From NCBI GenBank assembly GCA_030247845.1, contig JAPDRP010000024.1:434001-498000 (forward strand): a stretch of DNA of 64,000 nucleotides, written 5' to 3'. The DNA is from Coniosporium tulheliwenetii. Its lineage: Eukaryota > Ascomycota > Dothideomycetes. This document shows positions 1 through 9,439 of this stretch, piece by piece (within the stretch, counting starts at the first letter, position 1; every line of letters starts with the position of its first letter). The notes beneath the pieces were generated by a model. It was not told the origin of the DNA. It was given only the letters and a program-made list of their open reading frames with translations, and ran no database searches. Both the position numbers and the translations under genes were made by a program.

Positions 1-245
1 AGGCTCCTCTACGATCAAAACCCGTTCAAATCGCCCTACTTCCGTAAAGCTCATAGCTCAGTCAACGCCTAATATCCCAGCGTCCTGGATCGCTCACCAC
101 AACGCCGTTGAAGCTTCGTAGGAGCTAGTAGTCTTTTCTCCACCATGGCCAACCCCAAAACACCAAACAGAACCCGAAAATGCACCAAAACCGAGGTCTT
201 CGTCGACTGCCCAGAGTACCACATTACTCTCCACCACGACCCTCC

Positions 246-1305
246 CTACCCTCCGCCCCCGCCCCCGCCCCTCCCCTTCCGACGACTCCACTGGCGCACT
301 AACCAAATTGCTCGACCTTCCCGGCTCATGTCCCCCTCCCCTCCCGCTCCTCCACCACTCGTGTTCATCTCCCCAACCAACCTCTCCAGCTCCCTAATCC
401 GCAGCTTCAGCATCTGGTTCTCGCGGACCAGACTCTGCGTCTCGGCCTGGTAATAGGCGGCGTCGTCCCTGTCGCGCGCGGCGGGCAGTCCGAGTAGGAA
501 CTCATCGCCGCCGCCGTGACTGCTATGCGGATGCAAGGGATGTAGTGCCGGAGAATTCGAGGCGTGGCTGCTTGTGCGGGATAAGTTGGTGTGTTGTTGG
601 CTTGGGTTGCGGGAGGGGGCGTAGGGGCCGGCGAGCGGGTGCGGGGGATGGGAATGGTGGTTGCGGTGGTGTGGACAGTGGTAGGGTGGGGCGGGTGCGA
701 GGGGAAGGAGAGGGAGCGCTCTGAGGTCGGGGTGCTATCATCTACGACAGCGGCCGTGGAGGAGGGCTGCGAGGATTGAAGGGCGGCGATCTGGGCTTGT
801 TGCGCGCGAATCATGTTTAGTAGGCGGTTCTGCGAGGCACCGTTAGCGAATTGGGCTCGGCTTCAGCTGGCTTCAGTAAGGTTCCTAGGGGCTGTGTAAC
901 GCACCACCTGCCCCTCCTGCTCGCTCTCCAGCTCCTGATGCAGTTCACCCAAACTCGGCGTCCGCTCGTGCCGAGGACTTCCGCCCCATGTCATACTGTG
1001 GCGCAGCCCGGGGCTCATCTGTAGCTCGCCGGGGCCGGGACACCGGGGTCGTTCAGGTGCAGGTTCATGCGGATGCTGGATCTTCGGCGCGCATTGTCGA
1101 AGCTGGGGTTACGCACGGAGCTGCCGGGCGAGCGGCGGGCTTCTTCGTTGTGGATTCCAGCGTTGAGGGCGGCGGCTGCGGCGAGGGAGTGTGAGGGGAG
1201 TGGGTGGAGGGAGAGGCTGGGCTGGAGCCTTGGGCCATTGTGCGGGTGTTTAGTGGGGAGATTGAGGGGGCGTGAGGATGGTGGGAGGGAGTTGATGTCG
1301 GGCAT
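246..1305 (-). CDS. Conserved fungal coiled-coil protein, function unknown (frame broken)
   Basis: Starts at the ATG at 1305 with a basic, serine/proline-rich N-terminus (begins MPDINSLPPSSRPLNLPTKH). A charged helix ending ELHQELESEQEGQV runs to 905, an intron at 830-904 (donor GTGCGT, branch GCTAACG, acceptor CGCAG) follows, and coding resumes as NRLLNMIRAQQAQIAAL, a junction that makes one continuous coiled coil. A second helix (ENQMLKLRIRELERLVGEM) lies near 345-400. The frame is broken by a missing base in the G run at 1031-1034 (plus strand), again somewhere in 660-745, and possibly a third time near 325, so the C-terminal end is uncertain. I recognise this as a protein conserved in Ascomycota but know no function for it. 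It is divergent from the PH-domain gene. Confidence 0.6.
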
Positions 1306-2500
1306 GCTGCGAAGCTTGCTTTATGTGAACGTGGTTGCGGTGCTGTAAGCAGCATGTGGTGTGATTATGGTGTGGTGATTTGTTAATGGTCGAAAGGTCA
1401 GAGGCAGGGCGGCCGTTTGTGGAGCTTGCGTCAGACCGGGCCCACGTGATGGGCCAGCTGCAGGCACATGTCGTACTCCGGTCTTTCAACGACACCACAA
1501 CGCTCTATCACCAAATCTAACATAAGAGGTCAAGGAGAGCAGCAAGCCCACCAGGACCAGCAACCGGTTCTTCATCCATGCTTCTTCCAAGTTTGGATGC
1601 TTCGACTCGTGTCGCGCTAGCAAGGAGATCGTCCCGGCGCGTGAGGGCTTGAGCCATCCACGCCATTGACAACGTGCCAATGCCGGGCTATCCTCGTCAG
1701 GAACGGCTCGTGCGAATGGCACAGAGCTCGAACTTCTGGAAGAACAGGTGGAGTACTCCGTAGCTAAGTCCCCAACGTCTCTATGTGGATATTTATTAGT
1801 TGTTCTACTACCCCCAACCCGCATTCCGTCTATCCGCGATTATCGGTTATCAATTGCGCAGATCATCGTCCTCTTCATGAAACACCTGCCCTGACCGTCA
1901 TCCTTGGTCGCGTTTTTCCCTACAGGGGTTTTGCTGCCCAAGCTGAATGCGTCTTGGGAACAGCCTTGCGCCATGCGCCCACCTCCAACCCCGTTTCATC
2001 ATGGGAAATCCCCCTTCCCGTCACTGTGACCTCAAATTCGCTCCTTCCCCCATTGCGCTCTCTATATGATCTGTGCTTTTTTCTCTTGCAATTGCTTCTT
2101 ATCACTCGTTTCAAGAACTTTTCCATCCCTATATACTGGGTTTGGCCTGCCAGCAGTCTCTTCTTATGGATTGCGCAGGCTCTGGGCAATTCATCCCGGA
2201 CGTTGGAAAGCCGTCAAACTCGGTCTCTATCAACTCGGTACCTTGTTGCGGCCTCGAATCCACGTTTTAGCCCACCACTGGCTCACCTCTACCATTCAAT
2301 CCCTACTCTCGTCCTCCAGTATCAGTCCGTGTGTCATCCGGTAGTTGCTCATCCTTCACTCTGCGCACACTCAATCCCGACCTGTCTCTGAGCTGTATCT
2401 GGTTAAGCGAACTGCTACCAAGCCACCCATTGGAGACAAGCCGAAAAGCGCGGCTTGGAAATCTTTGACCTCTACAGAAGTCATTTCACCTAGCATTGTT
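1306..2500. other. Intergenic, divergent promoter region
   Basis: Lies between the divergent starts at 1305 (-) and 2501 (+). Several open frames exist, but none has a recognisable protein or intron structure. A CACGTG palindrome sits at about 1443. The frame of the downstream gene stays open back to 2345, so a longer N-terminus for that protein cannot be excluded. Confidence 0.5.
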
Positions 2501-5161
2501 ATGGAACGCCAACAGTCTCCCATTTATGAGGGTTGTCGATGGCCCCAGCCAATTCCATCGAAGGAGGCTTTCTCAAGCGACAGTACAGTTCAATCGCAAT
2601 GGGGACGCGCTCGACATTTGGCTCCGGCGCATCCATCACTAGAGCAGCCTGCGCAGGGCAATCGGCCCCTCGCGCCCAGCCAACCGCCACTAGAACTTCG
2701 CCCGTCAAAGATGTCGTTGTTCACCCTCTTTAGCAGACCTAGAGTGGAACGAGCACGTGGCCATCGCGACTACGACCCGCCTTCAGTACCGTACACGTCA
2801 CGGTCTCCGCCTCAACCTGTAGAAGCGCCACCACCCCCACCTCCGAAATCCACGACTTCGTTTACCAGGATGCCGGAACCAGCCCCAAGCACGCTCAGAG
2901 CGAGGGATTCTGGGGCGCAATACAAAGGGTCTGTCCCAAAGCGTACACGGAGAACTGCCCAGTGGGAACCGCCTCCTCTTTTCCAAGCCTATCCCCAAGC
3001 CGTCAAGCACGCCAGGCTTCAGGCATCACACCTGTCTGCGGAAAGCATATTGAAAGAGCAGAGGCACAGAAGGCAATACAGTATGTTACAGGAGAAATTG
3101 GAGAGCAAACTAGACCTTCATACCTTGCGGCAAGACAATCAGGACGAAGGAGCGATCGACATGCAGGGCGTTCGGAACGGAGACAAGGTCAGCCAGATAA
3201 GACTCTCGATGAGCTGCGAATCACCGCCGATAGAGCTTCCCACGAAACTCTACATCCTGGTGACATCGGGCTATGTGCTGCAGTACGCAGGGGAAGGGCC
3301 GTCCGATAGACTACCGGAGAAGATTTTGCAGCTTGGAAAAGATTCGGCAGCATTTGCCTCAGATCTAATACCCGGAAGACACTGGGTCCTGCAGATATCG
3401 CAAGCTGCAAACGAAGACGGTACAGCTACCGCAAACCATTCGCGATCCTTGCTGGCGAGGTTGCGCTTTGGCAACCAGACCGTAAGACGAGCAGTCACGA
3501 GTTTTCTATTGGTCATGGAAGGTCCGGAAGAGATGGAGTCTTGGCTGACGGTCGTAAGACAGCAAATTGAGCTGCTAGGCGGAATGAAATGCAACTCAGA
3601 GCCGGGTTCAAGACCACCTACCTCCGATTCGAAGGGGCCAAAACTGCAAGAAAAGCCGAGTCATCGTTATCTGGTCCACCGTGACCCCAATCGCATGGAC
3701 AAAGACAAACCGCTGGTGCCCTTGCCTGTCGACTCGTCTACTGCTGTTGCAGGACCGGACTGGAATGGAAACACTGCGAGATTTTCCGCGATAGTGTCCG
3801 ACGAAACGTCCTTGAGCTCGCGACATGCCTCTGTGCGCCAGTCCACAGATGCGCCGTCCGTATCGACGACGACCGTGTCGAATGAGCAGGTACAGCTCAA
3901 TAACCTACGAGAAAGCTCCCGCTTGTCAATCATGTCTTCGGCGACGTCAGGTACGGGTACAGTAACGGTCGCGACATCCCGCGCTTCCTCGGCGCCAACT
4001 TCGCCCGTAGCAGATGCTTTCGCAAGTTCAGATAAGGATCAGGTGCGACATCAAAGCATGCTCAGACCTTTCCACATAAACACTGAGACAGCTGGCGCAA
4101 ACCGACGAAGGTCTGTCCAACCTCTGCCAACCACCGACGAGCATACTTCCAAGTCTGTGAACACTAAGTCTCAAAGACCCCTACGGCTTTCCACATACGG
4201 CACCGCTGGAAGCACTGCACTACCCGAAGGAGAACCGGATTCACGGCAAGGCCCATCCTATCCCGGCCGCTTTCCGATTGCCGTGAACCCGCCGGCAACA
4301 GTATCCTTCGCGAGCGTAAGGAGTAGTAGCGCGCCTAACAGCAATCGGCCTAGATATTCACCACCGGCAATGCCCGACCGGAGCAGTTCCAGGCCCGAGT
4401 CAACCGTCGGCGACCTTCCCACATCTTCCAGGTTCTCCTCAAACTTGGCGCACGGGCAGACATCTCCTCCAAAACTTGGCACGCCAGGCTTTCGACCCAT
4501 ACCGATCCGCACCTGTGAACCTTCAATACCGAGGCGCATGTCATCGCTTCCACCTGGATCACTGGCTTCCTCCAATCGTCTAAGCAGCATGCCCGCGCCG
4601 CCTTTAGCACAGTTGGCATCCTCTCAACCCACCCAGCATTCTCCACCATCATTGTCCCAAGCTTGCGCACAGCAACCAGCAGCTCAGGCCCTCCGTCGCC
4701 CTATGAGCATGCAAATCCGTTCTGACCCTGCACCATTTTTATCGTCTTCGCGGCCCACACCGGCCTCTCACAAGTCCCATAATGCGCCAACTCCATTCAT
4801 GAATTCTTCATCACTGGAATCTGTCACTCAACTGCGCCGGCACCTGGATGACAATGCCTTCGAAGCCGGTGCTTCTCCTGTTCAAATGTCCGCCGCTGCC
4901 ACCGCCACCTCATCATCGTTCGTCCTTACCTCTCGATCCGCCTCAACGACGGCTGTAGTTTCTCCACCTATCTATCCGCTTAGGTCAGCAGCATCCGCAG
5001 TCTCGAAACCGAAGATGAAAACGAGACAATCGATGGCCACAATCCGTCTCCCGCCGCCGCAACCGCCGCCTAATATGCCGTTGCCAACATTGCCACCGCC
5101 TGACATGCCGCTGCCGCCTGACATGCCGCTGCCGCCTGTACCGAGGCCAGTGGCTGTGTAA
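2501..5161 (+). CDS. PH-domain protein with long Ser/Pro-rich disordered tail
   Basis: Uninterrupted frame of about 886 residues from the ATG at 2501. The frame is open upstream to 2345, and a further in-frame ATG at 2711 (MSLFTLFSRPRVERARGHRD) is another credible start because the conserved block begins there. Residues about 230-360 read as a pleckstrin-homology domain: beta-strands such as KLYILVTSGYVLQYAGEG, then a WVLQIS strand, then a C-terminal helix with the expected tryptophan (PEEMESWLTVVRQQIELL). The remaining 500 or so residues are low-complexity Ser/Pro/Thr. The tail ends in repeated PPDMPLP units, encoded by an 18-nt tandem duplication near 5098-5135. A PH domain suggests membrane phosphoinositide or cortical binding; the partner is unknown. 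No frame break is seen. Confidence 0.75.
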   Translation: MERQQSPIYEGCRWPQPIPSKEAFSSDSTVQSQWGRARHLAPAHPSLEQPAQGNRPLAPSQPPLELRPSKMSLFTLFSRPRVERARGHRDYDPPSVPYTSRSPPQPVEAPPPPPPKSTTSFTRMPEPAPSTLRARDSGAQYKGSVPKRTRRTAQWEPPPLFQAYPQAVKHARLQASHLSAESILKEQRHRRQYSMLQEKLESKLDLHTLRQDNQDEGAIDMQGVRNGDKVSQIRLSMSCESPPIELPTKLYILVTSGYVLQYAGEGPSDRLPEKILQLGKDSAAFASDLIPGRHWVLQISQAANEDGTATANHSRSLLARLRFGNQTVRRAVTSFLLVMEGPEEMESWLTVVRQQIELLGGMKCNSEPGSRPPTSDSKGPKLQEKPSHRYLVHRDPNRMDKDKPLVPLPVDSSTAVAGPDWNGNTARFSAIVSDETSLSSRHASVRQSTDAPSVSTTTVSNEQVQLNNLRESSRLSIMSSATSGTGTVTVATSRASSAPTSPVADAFASSDKDQVRHQSMLRPFHINTETAGANRRRSVQPLPTTDEHTSKSVNTKSQRPLRLSTYGTAGSTALPEGEPDSRQGPSYPGRFPIAVNPPATVSFASVRSSSAPNSNRPRYSPPAMPDRSSSRPESTVGDLPTSSRFSSNLAHGQTSPPKLGTPGFRPIPIRTCEPSIPRRMSSLPPGSLASSNRLSSMPAPPLAQLASSQPTQHSPPSLSQACAQQPAAQALRRPMSMQIRSDPAPFLSSSRPTPASHKSHNAPTPFMNSSSLESVTQLRRHLDDNAFEAGASPVQMSAAATATSSSFVLTSRSASTTAVVSPPIYPLRSAASAVSKPKMKTRQSMATIRLPPPQPPPNMPLPTLPPPDMPLPPDMPLPPVPRPVAV

Positions 5162-5610
5162 TATATTATATCGTTCTGTTCTCATTGTATCGTTTCAGTT
5201 GTTCCGCTACTTGGCGCTTCCGAAGGAAAAGATGGGGTTATCTTGGGGTACGGAAAAACATTCAGATGTGCTGTCGCTGACAACGGCATGGCTTGCACGT
5301 AGGGTGGATACTTCTCGGTTGCTCTGAGCTTTTCGGCGCAAGCGTTGTGCTATTGGTGATGAAATAACGAGTGTACATAGGGAGGTTTCCTAGCGGTTTG
5401 CACACCGCATCACATCCTTGGGGTCTCGTATTGCGGGATACGCGTCGCTACAACTGCTGTAAGATACTATGGGAAACATTCTCGAGCCTTATGCTACGCA
5501 TTTACTTCAATGATTTCGTCTAAATGACTCACATCACACTTTATCGGTTCATTTCTGCACAAGCACTCAGGGCGGAGTTGATTAGGCGGCTCTAGCTTAT
5601 ATCACTAATG
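5162..5610. other. Intergenic between convergent genes
   Basis: 3' flanks of the PH-domain gene and of the methyltransferase gene. I see no ORF or structured element here. Confidence 0.5.
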
Positions 5611-7452
5611 CTATATCTTCCCGCTCAAAGTCCTCTTAACCATACCGCAGAGGCTCTCGAATAGCACGCTGTCCCTGCCTCGCAGCCACCGAATAACCAC
5701 CGCATCCTTCTGCACACTGATCTTGAAGCCAAGCGCCACTTCCTCGTCCTCATCACTCTCAGTGTCCATGTCCTCTTCGGTCTTCTCATCAGCCGCTTCC
5801 AGTCGCTTCTTCCTGCGCCGCGCAGAACGCGACCACACGTTCTCTCGCGCTAGACACACGCCAGCCATAAGACTCTCTTTCCACATCCAGCGCAGATCTA
5901 GAGCGCTGAGCGCCTCGTTGATAGTCCTTGCCACAGCCTTCTCATCCCCTTCGATTGCAATGACGTATTCCGTCGGGAACGGCAGCACGTCTTTGATACT
6001 CATGTCCCTCCTCGCGACGTCCTGTGAATCAAAATATCAGCAGCTTTTCCAGCCGTCCCATCCCCATGCCCAGCCCCCACACAAAAACTTACATTCCTCG
6101 GCCTCATCTCCCCCAACTCCACGCCACCGCCCACCGTCTCGTCTTCTGCCCAGCCCTCAGGCACGCAACAGCCCAGTTCCCGACCCCGACCTCCTTAAGC
6201 CTCTTCACAACCACGTTCACAGACGAGAGCTTGCCCAGCATGCTGCTGTACCACTGCACGCGCTCTTTCAGCACGGCACTCTCCTCGATCATGCGGAGCA
6301 CGAATCCTGCGTCGCCGCCTATGGCGGGGCCGGGAGGCGTTGATGGGGTAGAAGAGGAGGGGGTAGGGGTGCAGGAGGAGGTGTGTAGATCATCTCGACC
6401 TCCGCGCCTGTGCAGACGGCCGAGGGCTTCGCGCGCTTTCCTGTTCCGTGAAATGCATCTCGCATTTCCTGCTCGCTGGCGTAGAATGGGGGGTTGCAGA
6501 TCGTGAAATCTAGACGCTCGACCTTGAGTGCGTCGAGCGGGATCAATGGGTCGGACGCTTGCGTATGAAGCAGGCGGCACCGGGGGCCAGGTCATTCGAC
6601 TCGATGTTCACCCTTGCGGAAGCTAGGGAGGTGGAGTCGACGTCCGTGGCGCACATGCGGCAGGTAGGGCGGGTCTTTAGGAGGAGGAGGGTGTAGATTG
6701 CGGAGGCGCCGGTGCCGCTAGCGGAGTTAGCTACGGGGCGAGTTGTAGATGGGACAGTAAGGGTGGAGACGTACATGTCAAGGCCGATAACCTGGCGCTT
6801 GGGGTCATATTGGTCAGAGTATGTCTCGCTGGTTGTGTCGAGGAGGTCTTGGATCCAGCGGACGTAGTTGTAGCTGGGAGGGTGTTAGTCGGTAGGGAGT
6901 GGAAAAGCTATGTATGCAGAAAGTTGTCAAGATGCCCCTCTTGAGACCTGGCCTTGACTGAGGCAGGATGTGCGGACGGAGTTGACATTGACACCATCTG
7001 TGAAGAAGAGAGAATAAAACTCCAACTCGAGACGTAAAAGACATGAACTCAACGGACTTTGAATCCAAAACGCGTATCCACGCAGACAACCAAAGGCCGG
7101 TGACATGAAAAAGATAATACCTACCGCACCGGAACCTATCCCCTTCTCGTCAATTCGTTACCAGAACCACTCCCCGCCTCCCCACAACTTACAGGCGGAC
7201 AAAGCCGGTCATCCGGCAGCTCTATCTTCAAGTCGAAGTCTCGTTTTAGAAGGCTTTTCGTAAGCTGTCTGCAGCATGTTCAGCACGCCACCCCCGCAGT
7301 ATCTATTCTAGCTCATACTTCACGGCTTTAGGATCGTGGAAATCGATGTGGCCTTTTGAGTCGAGCACTTTAGCGAAGTCCGCATCTTGAAGGGCGAGGG
7401 CAGCGAAATCGATGTCTTCGTCGTAGTTGGGGGGATTGAGGGTAGTAGCCAT
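5611..7452 (-). CDS. METTL16: METTL16-type RNA m6A methyltransferase (frame broken by indels)
   Basis: S-adenosylmethionine-dependent adenine-N6 methyltransferase of the METTL16/RlmF family; relatives modify U6 snRNA. Start is the ATG at 7452. Exons: 7319-7452, 7193-7268, 7125-7135 (11 nt), 6775-6873, 6093-6717, 5611-6021. Splicing through the 11-nt exon gives a continuous DDRLCPP-VPVR-YNYVRWIQDLLD. Later come the SAM-binding loop VIGLDIGTGASAIY, catalytic NPPF (CNPPFYASEQEM) and the diagnostic QWYSSMLGKLSS and KTRRWAVAWSW blocks. Three breaks, each equal to one missing base, fall near 6573, 6310-6350 and in the C run at 6109-6115. With them repaired the total coding length stays divisible by three. 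The C-terminal exon (IKDVLPFPTEYV onward) is intact. Enzyme identity is secure; whether the gene is functional in this strain depends on the indels. Confidence 0.85.
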
Positions 7453-8067
7453 AATGTTATGGGTGGAAGGATGATGGGGAGGAACGGGGGTAATCCTTCG
7501 AAGGGGAATATATGCGTGATGAATCTCTGGAGGAGGGATAGTGACTGTGACACGAATGGAGTAGTCGTTGGAAGGGCAAAGCTGCTTCACTGCAGGTGAT
7601 CAGATTGTTGCATGGTAGCGGTGATTACACTTCAGGCTCTTGTGGCGCTAATCTGGGTTGTATGTTGTTTCGCTTCATGCGATGTTCAGAACGACGTTGT
7701 ATAACTACGTGCACAGGACCGGGTTATCATTTGGGACGGAATTGCAAGTCACACGAGTGCACGAGCTTAAACTCGTTACCACGTGCATTGTGTAGAGACA
7801 AACATGATGATTATTATCCCAAAGCTGAGAATGCTTCAGGTAGCTGGGTTACCTACCTAAGTAGTCACATCAAGAAGTATAAAGTCTGTGCGAAATCATT
7901 GAAGTCCTACAGATCTCATATTGATATTTGGTTTGAATCTTTGCTATTTACGTGTCTTACTATTCCACACAAATTGCAAATCCTGGTCAAATACACCGAC
8001 GTTTTTGAGAAATTGACTCCCAAACGCCCTGCCAGAAGACATGATGCGAACGACATGCCGCCACTCA
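7453..8067. other. Intergenic, methyltransferase promoter side
   Basis: Contains the upstream region of the METTL16-type gene and the 3' flank of MET8. Locally more AT-rich at 7790-8000. An open frame at 7596-8246 runs through it, but its sequence resembles no family and it overlaps the real MET8 3' exon on the other strand. Confidence 0.45.
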
Positions 8068-8961
8068 TCAGCAAACTACAGACCAACCAAAGGACCCGTC
8101 GAACCTCCAGACACCAGATTCGTCTCCGAGGCGGATCTCTTCGAAGCTCGGCACAATGCCTGGCTTATAGAAGCCAAGCAACCGCTCCATATCCTGCTCA
8201 TCCATCTCGACCAAATCTTCCAGGCTCCAGGATTCGCAGACTTTAGACATCCTACACCAAAACATTAGCCTCCTCTCCGTCACAAATCCGTCGTCCATCC
8301 AGGGCTCCAACATACCACTGCATCCTCTTCGGTCCCTCCTCAATTGCCGGCGCAACCTTCCTCAACTTCCGCCTCAACATCCCCACCTTCTTAATCGCAT
8401 CCCCAATATTCTCCGGCAAGTTCGCCGCGATCTGCCTCCTTACAATATTCGCCAACTTCGGCCCATTCCCATTCGTGCTGACCATGATCTGCAACGGCCC
8501 ATCCCTATGCACGCTCCCAAAATAAAAGTCGCACTCCGGCGGCACATCCGCGATGTTGGCAGGGATGCGGCGCTCCTTGCACAGTCTCCAGATCTGCGAC
8601 GAAGCTTCCGGGTCGTCGACAGCGGTCAGAACCATGTCCGCATCGTCGAGGTCCGAGGGCTCGAATTTGCGGTCGTGGTAGGTGACCTGGCCGCGCTCGA
8701 TGCGGTGCGCGACTTCAGGGTTCAGACCGGCGCGCGGGGAGACAACGGTGACTTTGGCATCGGCATTGAGGACGTTTAGGATGCGGCCGGCGGCTACCTG
8801 GGCTTCGGTGTCAGAATCAGCATTTTGGGTGTTGCACATGCTTGGGGAGAGGGTGGTATTACCTCTCCACCGCCGACGACGAGGATCCGCTTGTTGCGGA
8901 CTTGCCAGGCGAGGATTAGAGAGCCGCCACCTTGGACTTCTGGGAATGAGTGTTCCGCCAT
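8068..8961 (-). CDS. MET8: Siroheme synthase Met8 (precorrin-2 dehydrogenase/ferrochelatase)
   Basis: Bifunctional enzyme that oxidises precorrin-2 to sirohydrochlorin with NAD and inserts Fe to give siroheme, the cofactor of sulfite and nitrite reductase. Three exons: 8863-8961, 8316-8797, 8068-8251, about 254 residues, a normal length. Exon 1 holds the NAD-binding GxGxxxA loop (RILVVGGGEVAAGR across the first splice). Exon 2 carries DDADMVLTAVDD with the conserved aspartate, then NIADVPPECDFYFGS and STNGNGPKLANIVRR. Exon 3 supplies the C-terminal helix pair (LEDLVEMDEQDMERLLGFY). Introns are 65 and 64 nt with good branch sites. The reading frame is intact. It is divergent from PEP7 across 478 bp. 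Confidence 0.92.
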
Positions 8962-9439
8962 GGCTGGTGGTTGTGAAGGGAGGCGACTACATTGTGGTTT
9001 GCGCTGTCAGATGTAAGAGATAAAGAAGGCGGATAGCGTCATGGTGCCAAGGGACAGCGGCGGGGCGGACGACTTCCGCGGAGCCGCACAACCACAGGGC
9101 TGAGAAGCACTTCTCTCTCTTGAGCGCAGCAGCATTCAGGTTGTTTCAATACATTGAGGTCTTGTGAGCAAATAGAATTGTTTCCGAGTTGCTCGTTAAG
9201 GTGCTCTCCACTGGCGCAGAGTCTCCCAGTTGGACCTTGGAACATTGGATCTCAGCCCTACGAAGCATCGCGTGCAGGTGGCCAAGGCCTCCCGCTCGCT
9301 GACAGCGCCCCACTATCCATCTATCATCTAGCCCTACCGTATCTCAAGCTACCGACGACCAGGGGCATCTCTGCTTGATTTCGGAATGCGGCGACACTCA
9401 CGAGTGCTTCCTATGCCCCAACCCCCTCCATCCTTCACC
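8962..9439. promoter_or_regulatory. Shared divergent promoter region MET8 / PEP7
   Basis: The 478 bp between the two divergent start codons. I see no clear TATA box and no repeated motif. It is called from gene geometry only. Confidence 0.4.

Noticed and set aside
7596..8246. 216-codon plus-strand frame
   Set aside because: Its 3' part is antisense to the genuine MET8 exon 3 and the rest shows no motif or splice signals.
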